This document shows, piece after piece, positions 25,403 through 34,310 of a stretch of DNA of 64,000 nt. Positions within the stretch are counted from its first letter, which is position 1. Each line of letters opens with the position of its first letter. This stretch comes from Cyanobacteria bacterium OH_CBB_238 (lineage in GTDB: Bacteria > Cyanobacteriota > Vampirovibrionia > Gastranaerophilales > Gastranaerophilaceae), in the NCBI GenBank assembly GCA_023409995.1, contig JAEYQN010000031.1, positions 1-64,000 on the forward strand, written 5' to 3'. Below the pieces are notes generated by a model. That model made no database searches, was not told the origin of the DNA, and saw only the letters and a program-made list of their open reading frames with translations. Position numbers and translations under genes: made by a program.

Positions 25403-26238
25403 TGGTTTTGCAGTTTATACAATTCTAAAGTATTCTCCATCAACATCGCAATGGTCATTGGGCCTACGCCCCCTGGCACTGGCGTTATAAATGATGCTTT
25501 ATCTTTTATTTTATCAAAATCAACGTCGCCATAGAGTTTATTCTCGATCCTACTTATTCCAACATCAACAATAATTGCATCGTTTTTGACCATATCTTCG
25601 GTTATATAATTTGCTTTTCCAATCGCAGAAATAATAAGCTCAGCATTTTTTGTATGTTCTTTTATATTTTTCGTTTTGCTATGTGCCATTGTTACTGTTG
25701 CATTTTCTTTTTGTAGCAACAATGATATTGGCTTTCCAACAATATTCGAACGTCCTAAAACTAATGCATTTATTCCTTCAAGTTTAATATCATATTCTTT
25801 TAAAAGCCTTATAATTCCTTTAGGAGTGCATGGAATCGCATAAGGTTTTTTGCCAGAAAGTAGCTTGCCACTGTTTAGAGGATGAAAACCATCAACATCT
25901 TTGAGTGGGTCAATAACTTCAAGTATTCTATCTGTATTAATTTGCTCTGGTAGTGGCAGTTGTACCAATATTGCATTAATTTCTTTATCTTCATTAAGAA
26001 TATGTATATGTTCAATTAAATTATCTTCAGTAATGTCGTTTGGCAGTGTAAGAATTAACGAGTCTATTCCTATTTCTTCTGCCATTTTTTGTTTGTTTTT
26101 TACATAAATCTGGCTGGCAGGATTTTCGCCAACAAGTATAACTGCGATTTTAGGTTTTGTTGTCAGTTTTTCAATTTCATTTTTTAGGCCTGTTTTTATT
26201 TTTTGAGCAAGTTTTTTCCCATCTAAAATAATTGACAT
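25387..26238 (-). CDS. folD: Bifunctional methylenetetrahydrofolate dehydrogenase/cyclohydrolase FolD
   Basis: FolD interconverts methylene-, methenyl- and 10-formyl-tetrahydrofolate. At 283 aa it has the catalytic-lysine segment SQIYVKNKQKMAEEIGI, VQLPLP, KDVDGFHPLN, the Rossmann GRSNIVGKPIS, and PVPGGVGPMTIAMLMENT. It is the last gene of a leftward group with a CooC-like ATPase (8-nt gap) and a MetE-like protein, hinting at linked one-carbon metabolism. TAGGAG lies before the ATG. Confidence 0.97.
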   Translation of the reverse strand: MSIILDGKKLAQKIKTGLKNEIEKLTTKPKIAVILVGENPASQIYVKNKQKMAEEIGIDSLILTLPNDITEDNLIEHIHILNEDKEINAILVQLPLPEQINTDRILEVIDPLKDVDGFHPLNSGKLLSGKKPYAIPCTPKGIIRLLKEYDIKLEGINALVLGRSNIVGKPISLLLQKENATVTMAHSKTKNIKEHTKNAELIISAIGKANYITEDMVKNDAIIVDVGISRIENKLYGDVDFDKIKDKASFITPVPGGVGPMTIAMLMENTLELYKLQNHYNDK

Positions 26239-26246
26239 TTTATCTC

Positions 26247-26993
26247 CTATAACATTGGAATATTGAGTCTGTAATAGAATTGTTTTATTGCATTTTTAAC
26301 AGCTTCAGATTCTCTACTTATTGGATTTTCTTTTAGCGATATATCTTCTTCTATAACTCCCAATGTATCTAAATTGTATTTTTGCAATAACTTATAGACT
26401 GGCTCTATTTCTAGGTTTTTAACTTTGTTTAATATAACTCCCATTTGATAGCCGGCAGCATATTTAGAAGAAAATTCTTCTATTCTTTTTGCTAGATGAA
26501 TAGATTCTTCTGTTGGTTGTGCAATTATGAGCGTAACGTCTATATCAATTTCAACAAGTTGATTTAGGTATTTTAGATCAAATTCACAATCAAAAAGAAC
26601 TATATCATAACTTTTCATTAATTTGACTAAAGAATCGTTGATTTGACCCGTAATTGGGCATCTGCAATCTTTGGATCCAACTAACCAAGAAACAATTAAA
26701 TCTGAGCTCTCGTCTAGTGGTTCTAGGATATCTTCAAGAGCCCATTCAATATATTCTTGCTTATTCATTTGTTCTGGGATACCGGTTTTGTACTCATGCT
26801 TTCCGCTTCTAATGCCGTAGATGGTGTTTCTGATATCTTTCCCAAAGCTGTGTCCAAGTTCACTTGCCAGATCGTTGTCAAATAACAATATTGATTTCTC
26901 AGGGTGTTGTTCTCTTAGTAAATGGTATAAATTCTTGGTAATTGTAGTTTTTCCGTTTCCACTTTTTCCCGTGATTGCTATTGTTATTGTCAT
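26247..26993 (-). CDS. CooC-like nickel-maturation type ATPase
   Basis: A 248-aa SIMIBI-class P-loop ATPase of the MinD/CooC group. It has a deviant Walker A GKSGNGKTT with signature K10, LLFDNDLAS, VLFDCEFDL as Walker B-like and VILNKVKN. The CxC pair C110/C112 sits where CooC binds nickel or zinc for insertion into carbon monoxide dehydrogenase. No CODH gene is in this window. Its ATG overlaps the upstream methyltransferase stop by 1 nt and folD follows, so it probably serves a corrinoid or metal enzyme in one-carbon metabolism. Confidence 0.8.
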   Translation of the reverse strand: MTITIAITGKSGNGKTTITKNLYHLLREQHPEKSILLFDNDLASELGHSFGKDIRNTIYGIRSGKHEYKTGIPEQMNKQEYIEWALEDILEPLDESSDLIVSWLVGSKDCRCPITGQINDSLVKLMKSYDIVLFDCEFDLKYLNQLVEIDIDVTLIIAQPTEESIHLAKRIEEFSSKYAAGYQMGVILNKVKNLEIEPVYKLLQKYNLDTLGVIEEDISLKENPISRESEAVKNAIKQFYYRLNIPML

Positions 26994-28072
26994 TAAATTT
27001 CCCCATATTTGTTTTTCATATTTTTAGAAATTACATTTACTATTTCCATTGCTTTTGTTGCCAGTTCAATATTTAATCCCCCAGCGCCACAAGATGGAGT
27101 GATTATGCTATGCATTAGAAGTTTTTCTTTATCTAAGCCCTTTCTGCAAATCAAGTCAATGCTGTCTTCCAGTTTGTTAGTTAATGACTCTGCATTCGAT
27201 TTTGATAATGCTTCCGAATCAAGTGTTGGAACAATTCCCCACGCTATAAATCCATTGTTTTTGATGAAGTTACTGATTTTATCTGCATATGCAGTAATGC
27301 TTTTTGAAAAAGCAAAAGTATCAAAATTAATTATGTCAGGATTGCAATCCAATATTAAGTCCCAGTCTGCTTTCCCGCAGCAATGTACCCCAACCAAGGC
27401 GCCATTTTGTTTAATTATGTTAATTATTTCTTTAAATGCATTTTGAACATCTTCTTTTTGAACGGTGATGAAGGCTGAAGTTCCAAATTGACTCATAGTT
27501 GGCTCATCTAGAAAAATAATTGGTGTTGTTTCAGGGCTTGCTTCTTTTATCTTATTTATCTGCCATAGTGCTTTTAATGCCAATGCTTTAATCAAAATGT
27601 CTTTATAAGTTTCATCATAAAATATACATTTTTTATTAATATCTGTTATGCTTGTTCCCCAGGTGAATGGACCAGTAATTTGTCCTTTAGCATATTTAGG
27701 TTTGTTTTCTCTTACTTTAGAAAGGAATAAATCAATACTGCTTGAGTAATTGTCCTTTATTCCATAGTTAGCAAGTTTTTCAATATTTCCAAGCTCAACA
27801 ATGTCTGAATAATCTGTATAAAAATCTTCTAGCTCTGCATAAAAATCTTCGGATTCAGAATCGAAGTAAAATGTTTTTTCTTCGTTATTTACAACCATTC
27901 CTGGGATGTTCTGCGTAAATTGGATAATCATATCTTCTCTGGCATCAACCTTTGATAACTGCGGCCAGAAAGGTACGTCTTCAAAATTATTCCAGATTAA
28001 ATCAGTGGCTGATTGAGCATCACTGTGCGGAAGGCTTCCTATTGCTATTGCAGATAAGCTAAGTGTTGACAA
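26993..28072 (-). CDS. MetE/UROD-superfamily zinc methyltransferase-like protein
   Basis: About 359 aa, with the barrel fold of the cobalamin-independent methionine synthase C-terminal domain and uroporphyrinogen decarboxylase. Visible are IGSLPHSD at the start, PFWPQLSK, GQITGPFTW, IFLDEPTMS, the zinc-ligand type VHCCGKADWD and the distal Cys in TPSCGAGGL. No N-terminal MetE domain is present, so it resembles core-MetE or methyltransferase proteins that take methyl groups from corrinoids. Start: TTG at 28072, six nt after GAGGAG; a longer frame from 28090 swallows that site. It is co-transcribed with the CooC-like ATPase and folD. The substrate is unproven. Confidence 0.7.
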   Translation of the reverse strand: MSTLSLSAIAIGSLPHSDAQSATDLIWNNFEDVPFWPQLSKVDAREDMIIQFTQNIPGMVVNNEEKTFYFDSESEDFYAELEDFYTDYSDIVELGNIEKLANYGIKDNYSSSIDLFLSKVRENKPKYAKGQITGPFTWGTSITDINKKCIFYDETYKDILIKALALKALWQINKIKEASPETTPIIFLDEPTMSQFGTSAFITVQKEDVQNAFKEIINIIKQNGALVGVHCCGKADWDLILDCNPDIINFDTFAFSKSITAYADKISNFIKNNGFIAWGIVPTLDSEALSKSNAESLTNKLEDSIDLICRKGLDKEKLLMHSIITPSCGAGGLNIELATKAMEIVNVISKNMKNKYGEI

Positions 28073-28155
28073 ATTAGTCTCCTCACCCAAAACATTTGTG
28101 TTTTGTATATAATCTTTTCAAAATTTATCAACAATTATAATATTAAACAATATAA

Positions 28156-28848
28156 TTATTCAACTTGTATAAATTTATGAACCTGTGGGATTAGACGAAT
28201 ATTATCATATTGACCTATGAATTTAGAATGTATATCTATAAGTTCTCTCGGCGTTATTCTCATTGAATTATTTATCATTACTGGTTGTAAAACAATTAGA
28301 AGATGGTGTTTTTTTGCTAATTCAATACAACTTTTTATTTCTTCTTCAGATATGGTTTCATCAAAAACGACTTTTAAAAAAATATCTTTTTTGTATTTTA
28401 CACAAATATTTATGAAAACTTTATGCCTTTTTAGCAGATTTTCTAACTTTGTTGCTGAGTTTAATTTTATATCCATACTAACTATGTCAACAAATTTGAT
28501 TATTTTTCTTAATTCTCTCACCAGCGTTCCATTGGTTTCTAAGTATATTTTATGAGTATTCTTTTCAAGAAAATCTTTTAAGAAAATGACGTCAAGGAGC
28601 GGCTCACCACCAGTCAAACTTATGCTATGTATGTTGTTTGTTCCAACTTCTTCAATTTTGTTCAATAGTTCTGTTGAAGAAAGTCGTGGAGTATTCATAT
28701 CGGGTTTGTAGTTTGTATCACAATATGCACATGCTAAATTGCATTTGCAGAATCTTACAAAAATTTGCTCAAAACCAACGTATGGCCCCTCTCCTTGAAT
28801 TGATTTGAATATTTCTTTTACGTAAGTTATTTTTTCGCTACGTTGCAT
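28156..28848 (-). CDS. queE: 7-carboxy-7-deazaguanine synthase QueE
   Basis: A radical SAM enzyme of queuosine/7-deazaguanine synthesis, turning carboxy-tetrahydropterin into CDG. At 230 aa it has FKSIQGEGPYVG, the [4Fe-4S] motif CNLACAYCDT (CxxxCxxC), the SLTGGEPLL SAM-binding glycine motif and LETNGT. QueC, the next enzyme, is at 63081. The gene overlaps the DnaJ-like stop region by 11 nt, and AGGAAGAG lies upstream. The 83-nt gap to the methyltransferase gene downstream shows no clear hairpin. Confidence 0.94.
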   Translation of the reverse strand: MQRSEKITYVKEIFKSIQGEGPYVGFEQIFVRFCKCNLACAYCDTNYKPDMNTPRLSSTELLNKIEEVGTNNIHSISLTGGEPLLDVIFLKDFLEKNTHKIYLETNGTLVRELRKIIKFVDIVSMDIKLNSATKLENLLKRHKVFINICVKYKKDIFLKVVFDETISEEEIKSCIELAKKHHLLIVLQPVMINNSMRITPRELIDIHSKFIGQYDNIRLIPQVHKFIQVE

Positions 28849-29917
28849 TTTTCATACTCTTCCTAACATCTTCTCTTGATAGAAGCTTTAATTTTTCGTA
28901 TAGTTGTATTTCTTCAATAGTAAGCGATTTTGGCATTTCTATTTTAATGATTACAACTTGGTCTCCCTTTATTTTACTTTTTTGATCAAGCATTCCTTCT
29001 TGTGCAAGTCTGAATTTTTGGCCGGAAGAAGTGAGTGGAGGAATTTTCATTGAGACTTTTCCTTCAAGTGTAGGAACCTCTATTGTTGTACCTAAAGCCG
29101 CTTCAAAAGGTGTTATTGGAATTTCACAACTGACGTTGTTGCCATCAAACTTAAAGAAAGCATTGTTCTCTACTTCAATTGTAAGATAAAGGTCACCATT
29201 TCTTCCTCCATTTGAACCTTTAGTCCCTTCATTTGCAATTCTTATTTTTGAATCATTTACAACATTTGCAGGGATTCTGACATTTAGCTTTTTATGAAGT
29301 GATGTTTCTCCACTTCCTTTACATATGGGGCAAACTGCTCCATTTATAAACCTATTTCCATTGCAATTTGGACATTTCTCAGTATGTAAAATATTTACTT
29401 TACGGTTTGTTCCATTAATCGATTCACTGTATGAAATTTTTACTTTCATCGTGATATCGCTTCCATTTTCAGTTTTTGGCCTCTTCTTTTTTTCTTTAGA
29501 AAATGAATCTTTACTTCCTGTTTCAAAGATTCCATCAAAAATGTCATTTAACACTTTTGAAAAACCTTCTTTTTGTTCTTGATTTTTTGCCTTTTGGGCT
29601 GATGGCGGTGGAGTATATGTTGTTTTTTGTGCGTTAGACGTTGAGGAGTATGCTTTTTTCTGCTGAGCTCTTGATGAAGAGTTTCTTCTTTGGGAATAGC
29701 CTTTTATACGATCATACATGCCTTTTTCTTGCTGGTTATTTAATACTTCATAAGCTTCTTTTATGCGCTTAAATTTTTCGACACTTATACTATCTTTATT
29801 TACGTCAGGGTGGTATTTTCTTGCAAGTCGCCTGAATGAAGATTTTATGTCGTCTTCACTTGCAAAAGGCTCTAGCTCTAAGTCTTTATAATAATCTTTA
29901 TTGTAATAGTTGTTCAC
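28838..29917 (-). CDS. DnaJ-like co-chaperone with a half zinc finger
   Basis: A 359-aa Hsp40. The J domain (about 5-70) has the HPD tripeptide in RKYHPDVNKD. A long S/T/Q-rich linker (about 72-115) replaces the usual Gly/Phe region. The zinc-finger domain contains only two Cys pairs (CPNCNGNR and CPICKGSG), one zinc site, instead of the four CxxCxGxG repeats of DnaJ. DnaJ C-terminal substrate-binding domains follow (VNDSKIRIANEG, GDLYLTIEV, VPTLEGKVSMKIP). It is thus intermediate between DnaJ and CbpA. Start GTG at 29917 with AGGAG upstream. A canonical dnaJ may exist elsewhere. Confidence 0.85.
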   Translation of the reverse strand: MNNYYNKDYYKDLELEPFASEDDIKSSFRRLARKYHPDVNKDSISVEKFKRIKEAYEVLNNQQEKGMYDRIKGYSQRRNSSSRAQQKKAYSSTSNAQKTTYTPPPSAQKAKNQEQKEGFSKVLNDIFDGIFETGSKDSFSKEKKKRPKTENGSDITMKVKISYSESINGTNRKVNILHTEKCPNCNGNRFINGAVCPICKGSGETSLHKKLNVRIPANVVNDSKIRIANEGTKGSNGGRNGDLYLTIEVENNAFFKFDGNNVSCEIPITPFEAALGTTIEVPTLEGKVSMKIPPLTSSGQKFRLAQEGMLDQKSKIKGDQVVIIKIEMPKSLTIEEIQLYEKLKLLSREDVRKSMKNAT

Positions 29918-29953
29918 TTAACATTACTCCTGATTTTATTTTACGTAATATTT

Positions 29954-29983
29954 TTGAAATATCAATCTAAAGTTAGGTATATT
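29954..29983 (+). promoter_or_regulatory. Putative glyA promoter
   Basis: TTGAAA (29954-29959), an 18-nt spacer and TATATT (29978-29983), giving a leader of about 75 nt before the glyA ATG at 30066. The leader shows no riboswitch I recognise. Confidence 0.4.
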
Positions 29984-30065
29984 CAACTATACTGTTTAAC
30001 ATATTTTACTTTTGTTCGTGATTTATATTAATATATGGAGAGATTTGAGAAGAGGAGTATCGGGT

Positions 30066-31301
30066 ATGGAAATTGATGTTATAAAACAAACAGATGACGA
30101 AGTTGCTGTATTAATTGAAAAAGAATTAGAAAGACAAAGAAACACAATAGAGTTAATTGCTAGTGAAAACTTTACTTCTGAAGCTGTTATGGCAGCTTGT
30201 GGCACTGTTTTAACAAATAAATATGCAGAAGGTAAACCTTATAAAAGATTTTATAATGGGTGTGAATTAGTTGATAAAATTGAAGAATTAGCGCAAGAAA
30301 GAGCAAAAAAACTTTTTGGTGTTGAACATGCTAACGTTCAGCCACATAGTGGGGCTCAAGCTAACATGGCAGTCTTTCTTTACGCGCTAAAACATGGCGA
30401 TACTGTTATGGGCATGGATTTGTCAAATGGTGGTCACTTAACCCACGGCTCTCCGGTTAACTTTTCTGGTTTGTATTTTAATATTGTTTCTTATGGTGTA
30501 AACGAATTTGGTGAAATAAATTATGAAGAAGTTGAAAAGTTAGCAAAAGAGCATAAACCAAAAATGATTATTTGTGGTGCAAGCAACTATTCGAAAATAA
30601 TAGATTTTAAAAGATTTAGAGAAATTGCAGATTCTATCGGAGCTTACTTAATGGCTGATATTGCTCATATAGCAGGACTTGTTGCAGGAGGCGTTCATCC
30701 TTCACCAGCTGGTTATGCTCATTTTATAACAACAACAACACATAAAACATTGCGTGGACCAAGGGGCGGGATTATTATGTGTTCTGAAGAACATGCAATG
30801 GGAATTGATAAAGCTGTTTTCCCGGGAATTCAGGGAGGTCCTTTGGAGCATATAATTGCAGGTAAGGCAATTGCTTTAAAAGAGGCTTTAGATCCTTCTT
30901 TTGCTGTTTATGCAGATCAAATTGTTAAAAATGCGAAAGCCCTGGCTCAATCGCTTATGGATGAAGGAATGGATATTGTTGGGTCTGGCACTGATAACCA
31001 CTTAATGACATTAGATTTAAGAAAATTCAATAAAACAGGTAAGGATATTGCAAATGTGCTTGAACGAGTTGGTATTACTGCAAATAAAAACACAGTACCT
31101 AATGATCCGCAAAGTCCATTTGTAACAAGTGGTATAAGACTTGGGACAGCTGCTATGACAACTAGAGGATTCAAAGAAGATGAAATGGTCGAAGTCGGAA
31201 AAATTATTGCATCTGCTGTTACCGTGTGTGATAATGAACTTGCTTTGCAGAACTTAAGAGAGCGTTCTCAAAAGTTGTGTGATAAATATCCGTTGTACTA
31301 A
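30066..31301 (+). CDS. glyA: Serine hydroxymethyltransferase
   Basis: GlyA interconverts serine and glycine with tetrahydrofolate, the main source of one-carbon units. At 411 aa it has [14 protein letters not shown], the [14 protein letters not shown] loop, [12 protein letters not shown], and the PLP lysine in [14 protein letters not shown]. The ATG at 30066 is chosen because AAGAGGAG lies 9 nt upstream; the frame runs further up to 30012 without a Shine-Dalgarno. It starts a rightward run with a WecA-like gene 12 nt downstream. Confidence 0.98.
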   Translation: MEIDVIKQTDDEVAVLIEKELERQRNTIELIASENFTSEAVMAACGTVLTNKYAEGKPYKRFYNGCELVDKIEELAQERAKKLFGVEHANVQPHSGAQANMAVFLYALKHGDTVMGMDLSNGGHLTHGSPVNFSGLYFNIVSYGVNEFGEINYEEVEKLAKEHKPKMIICGASNYSKIIDFKRFREIADSIGAYLMADIAHIAGLVAGGVHPSPAGYAHFITTTTHKTLRGPRGGIIMCSEEHAMGIDKAVFPGIQGGPLEHIIAGKAIALKEALDPSFAVYADQIVKNAKALAQSLMDEGMDIVGSGTDNHLMTLDLRKFNKTGKDIANVLERVGITANKNTVPNDPQSPFVTSGIRLGTAAMTTRGFKEDEMVEVGKIIASAVTVCDNELALQNLRERSQKLCDKYPLY

Positions 31302-31312
31302 GGTAAGAGATT

Positions 31313-32350
31313 ATGACAATTATTAAATTATCAGAGGCACATATTATTGGTGCTATTATATCATTCCTGTTAGGTATTTTTATAGTGCCATTGGTTATTT
31401 TCTATTCTGAAAAAAAAGGGTTAGTTGATAAGCCAAATGAGAGGAAAATTCACTCAACACCAATTCCAAGGTTGGGTGGTGTTGCGATTTGGCTGAGTAC
31501 AATGTTAACATTTGTTTTTCTATTGTTGCTTAGTTACTATCCTTATGGTTCATTGCTTTCCGGGATCTTACTTGGAAGTTCATTAATGTTTCTTTTGGGA
31601 TTGATTGATGATATATATGTTTTAGATGCAAAATTTAAGCTTTTTATTCAGATCAGCATTGCAACGATTGTTTTTGCTTTGGGCATTCGCATAGATAGTT
31701 TGTATAACCCCTTTGGGAGCCCAATTCACTTAAATTTAATTATTTCTTACTTTATAACGTTAATGTGGATTGTTGGAATAAGTAATGCCGTTAATTTTAT
31801 AGACGGCATCGATGGTCTTGCTGGTTCTGTTATTACAATTAGCTCAGTGACTTTAGGGTTAATTGCTGTGGCAATGGTTCCTCCAAGCACAATTAGTGCG
31901 TTAATTGCTTTTATTCTTGCAGGTTCTATGTTAGCCTTTTTAACTTACAATTTTAATCCCGCTAAGATTTTTATGGGAGATTCGGGAGCTTTGTTTGCTG
32001 GTTTCCTTCTTGCAACTCTTTCGATTACCGGGGTTATGAAAACAGCTGCTTTGGCAATGTTAGTTCCTTTATTCGTTTTATCGGTTCCTATTCTTGATAT
32101 TACGTTTTCTTCTCTTCGTAGAATTTGTAAAGGAACGTCGCCATTTGTAGCTGATGCGGAACATATTCATCATAAGTTGTTGAAAGCAGGGTTTTCTCAA
32201 AATAAGACTGTCTTTACGTTAGCAACATTTGCAGTTTTATCTGGGGCATTAGCAACTTTTCTTGTAAGCTCATCTCTGGTAAAATATTTTATATATGCCA
32301 TTGGAATTTCATTAGTAATGTTAGTTTTGAATGTCTTGGCAAAAAAATAG
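31313..32350 (+). CDS. Undecaprenyl-phosphate GlcNAc-1-phosphate transferase-like (WecA/TagO family)
   Basis: A 345-aa polytopic membrane enzyme of the MraY/WecA superfamily, about 10-11 hydrophobic segments. Motifs: KPNERKIHSTPIPRLGG, the catalytic LGLIDD, NAVNFIDGIDGLAG, FMGDSGALF and the His motif AEHIHHKLL, which favours WecA/TagO over MraY. The enzyme transfers a sugar-1-phosphate to undecaprenyl phosphate, the first step of surface polysaccharide (O-antigen or teichoic-type) assembly. AGGTAAGAG precedes the ATG, 11 nt after glyA. Confidence 0.92.
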   Translation: MTIIKLSEAHIIGAIISFLLGIFIVPLVIFYSEKKGLVDKPNERKIHSTPIPRLGGVAIWLSTMLTFVFLLLLSYYPYGSLLSGILLGSSLMFLLGLIDDIYVLDAKFKLFIQISIATIVFALGIRIDSLYNPFGSPIHLNLIISYFITLMWIVGISNAVNFIDGIDGLAGSVITISSVTLGLIAVAMVPPSTISALIAFILAGSMLAFLTYNFNPAKIFMGDSGALFAGFLLATLSITGVMKTAALAMLVPLFVLSVPILDITFSSLRRICKGTSPFVADAEHIHHKLLKAGFSQNKTVFTLATFAVLSGALATFLVSSSLVKYFIYAIGISLVMLVLNVLAKK

Positions 32351-32363
32351 TGAGGAATATTGA

Positions 32364-32945
32364 GTGGCTATAAAAAAAGTATTAAAGTATGGTGATCCTG
32401 TATTAAGACAAAAAGCTACAGAAGTTCATAAAGTTTCAAAAAAAATTCAGTTACTTATAGATGACCTTTTAGATACTATGTATTCTCAAAATGGAGTTGG
32501 TCTTGCTGCACCACAAATAGGAATTAGTCAAAGAATTTTTGTTATTGATACCTCTTCGTCTAATGAAACTCCACGCCCAATGGTTTTTATAAATCCAAAG
32601 ATAATAAAAAAAGCTGGGGCTATGATTAGTAGTGAAGGTTGTTTGAGTTTTCCAGAGGCATTTACTTCTGTTAGAAGATATAGTAGCGTAACAATTAAGG
32701 CCCTTGATAGAAGAGGAAAGCCTTTTATTATTGAGGCTAGTGATGATGAACTTCTGGTTAAAGCCATTCAGCATGAAAATGATCATTTGGATGGAATATT
32801 ATTCATCGATCATTCTCGAAATAGATTCGAAGCAGACCAAATATTATCAGAAAAAGGCTTGCCTCCGGTTGATTCCAGTTATCTTTTAGAGGAAGAAGAA
32901 TTAGAAGCAATGATCTTGCAATCTGGTAATCTGGAGAGTAAGTAA
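32364..32945 (+). CDS. def: Peptide deformylase
   Basis: Removes the N-formyl group from nascent proteins; a metal enzyme of 193 aa. The three motifs are GVGLAAPQIG, EGCLSFP (metal Cys) and QHENDHLDG (HExxH form). The start is GTG at 32364 with TGAGGA 7 nt upstream. The stop overlaps the fmt ATG by one base, giving the usual def-fmt pair. Confidence 0.97.
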   Translation: MAIKKVLKYGDPVLRQKATEVHKVSKKIQLLIDDLLDTMYSQNGVGLAAPQIGISQRIFVIDTSSSNETPRPMVFINPKIIKKAGAMISSEGCLSFPEAFTSVRRYSSVTIKALDRRGKPFIIEASDDELLVKAIQHENDHLDGILFIDHSRNRFEADQILSEKGLPPVDSSYLLEEEELEAMILQSGNLESK

Positions 32946-33910
32946 TGTTAAGGGTTGTCTTTCTTGGAACTCCCCAAATAGCTGTCAATAGTATAATGAA
33001 ACTCTTGAATTTTGCTGATATTAAAATTCTTGGTGTTGTTACTCAGCCAGATAGGCCTTCTGGTCGTGGTAAAAAATTGCTTGAGCCACCAGTAAAGTCT
33101 TGTGCTATAGCAAATTCAATTCCTGTTTTTCAGACAGCTTCTATAAGAAAAGATAAGGCATTAATTGAGGAATTAAAAAGTTTAGAGCCTGATTTTTTTA
33201 TTACTTTTGCTTTTGGACAAATTCTTTCTCAAGAAGTTCTTGATATTCCTAGAATTGCAACAATAAATTTGCATGCTTCTTTGTTGCCTAAACATAGAGG
33301 AGCTAATCCAATACAAAGATCGATATATAATGGTGATTGTGTCACAGGAATATCTACCATGATAACGGTCTTAGGTTTAGATGCCGGAGATGTATGTCTC
33401 TCGGAGCAAATAGTTATAGATGAAAATATGACAAGTCCTGAGTTAGCTATTCAAATAAGCGATAAGGCTCCTTTTCTTTTGTATAAAACTCTTAAAGGAT
33501 TGAGTTCTAATGATCTTGTTCCTCAAAAGCAGGACGAATCACTAGTTACATTTGCTAATAAATTTTCAAAAGAAGATGGATGGATTGATTGGAATAAATC
33601 GTCAAAAGAGATTCATAACCAAGTAAGATCTATGTTAGATTGGCCTTGTGCATATACAAAATTTGATTCAAAAACAATAAAAATTATGGAGACAAGAATA
33701 GTTCAGGAAGATTTGGATAAAGGTGATATTCTTCCTGGTACGATTTTAAAAGTTCAAAAAACCAGTGGAATATATGTAAAAACTAAAGATTCTGTTATCT
33801 TGATAACTAAGGTGAAGCCAGAAAATAAGGCTCTTATGAGAGCGTTTGATTGGTCTAATGGTATTCAGTTAAAGGTAGGTATGAAATTTCAACAGGAGGC
33901 GCCGATCTAA
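32945..33910 (+). CDS. fmt: Methionyl-tRNA formyltransferase
   Basis: Formylates initiator Met-tRNA using 10-formyl-tetrahydrofolate. At 321 aa, the N-terminal VVFLGTPQIAV, QPDRPSGRGKK, the catalytic INLHASLLPKHRGANPIQRSI (Asn, His) and LDAGDVCL (Asp) are present, followed by the Fmt C domain (WIDWNKSSKEIHNQVRSM). It is coupled on both sides: 1-nt overlaps with def and aroH. It is the canonical fmt; a second copy is at 23634. Confidence 0.97.
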   Translation: MLRVVFLGTPQIAVNSIMKLLNFADIKILGVVTQPDRPSGRGKKLLEPPVKSCAIANSIPVFQTASIRKDKALIEELKSLEPDFFITFAFGQILSQEVLDIPRIATINLHASLLPKHRGANPIQRSIYNGDCVTGISTMITVLGLDAGDVCLSEQIVIDENMTSPELAIQISDKAPFLLYKTLKGLSSNDLVPQKQDESLVTFANKFSKEDGWIDWNKSSKEIHNQVRSMLDWPCAYTKFDSKTIKIMETRIVQEDLDKGDILPGTILKVQKTSGIYVKTKDSVILITKVKPENKALMRAFDWSNGIQLKVGMKFQQEAPI

Positions 33911-34272
33911 TGTTACAAAGAGGTATTCGGGGGGCTATAACCCTTGAAAAAAATGACGCTCAAGATATTGAGGAAGCTACAGTTGAACTTATTCAAAAAT
34001 TACTTGATGATAATCAAATAAAGTCAGAACAAATATCACATGTTATTTTTACATTAACAAATGATCTTACTGCCGCTTTTCCTGCAAAATTTGCACGTAT
34101 TCATTTTCGGTGGGATTTTGTTCCGATGATGTGTTTCAATGAGTTAAACATTGATGGAGCGTTAGGAAAATGCTTGAGGGTTCTTATTGTTGTTAATACT
34201 GATAAAAAACAAGATGAAATAGTGCACGCATACCTTAAGGATGCAAAGAAACTTAGACCTGACTTATTGTAA
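33910..34272 (+). CDS. aroH: Chorismate mutase, AroH type
   Basis: A 120-aa trimeric chorismate mutase of the AroH class, which turns chorismate into prephenate for Phe/Tyr. Conserved features are the RGIRGAITLEKND start (the catalytic Arg near residue 7), the VIFTLTNDLTAAFPA segment, MMCFNELNIDGALGKCLRVLI containing the Glu/Cys/Arg active-site residues. Its ATG overlaps the fmt stop (TAATG), so it is translated from the def-fmt mRNA. Confidence 0.94.
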   Translation: MLQRGIRGAITLEKNDAQDIEEATVELIQKLLDDNQIKSEQISHVIFTLTNDLTAAFPAKFARIHFRWDFVPMMCFNELNIDGALGKCLRVLIVVNTDKKQDEIVHAYLKDAKKLRPDLL

Positions 34273-34276
34273 AGCC

Positions 34277-34304
34277 TTTAATTTATTTTCTGCTATAGTA
34301 TAAT
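34277..34304 (+). promoter_or_regulatory. Promoter of the purD-like gene, possibly leaderless
   Basis: A perfect TATAAT at 34299-34304, with a weak TTTAAT 16 nt upstream (34277-34282). The ATG at 34311 is only 6 nt past the -10 box and no Shine-Dalgarno precedes it, so the transcript may begin at the start codon. Confidence 0.5.
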
Positions 34305-34310
34305 TTAAAT

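Noticed and set aside
31313-32350. MraY for peptidoglycan
   Set aside because: The HIHHKLL motif and KPNERKIH start fit WecA/TagO; there are no mur genes nearby.
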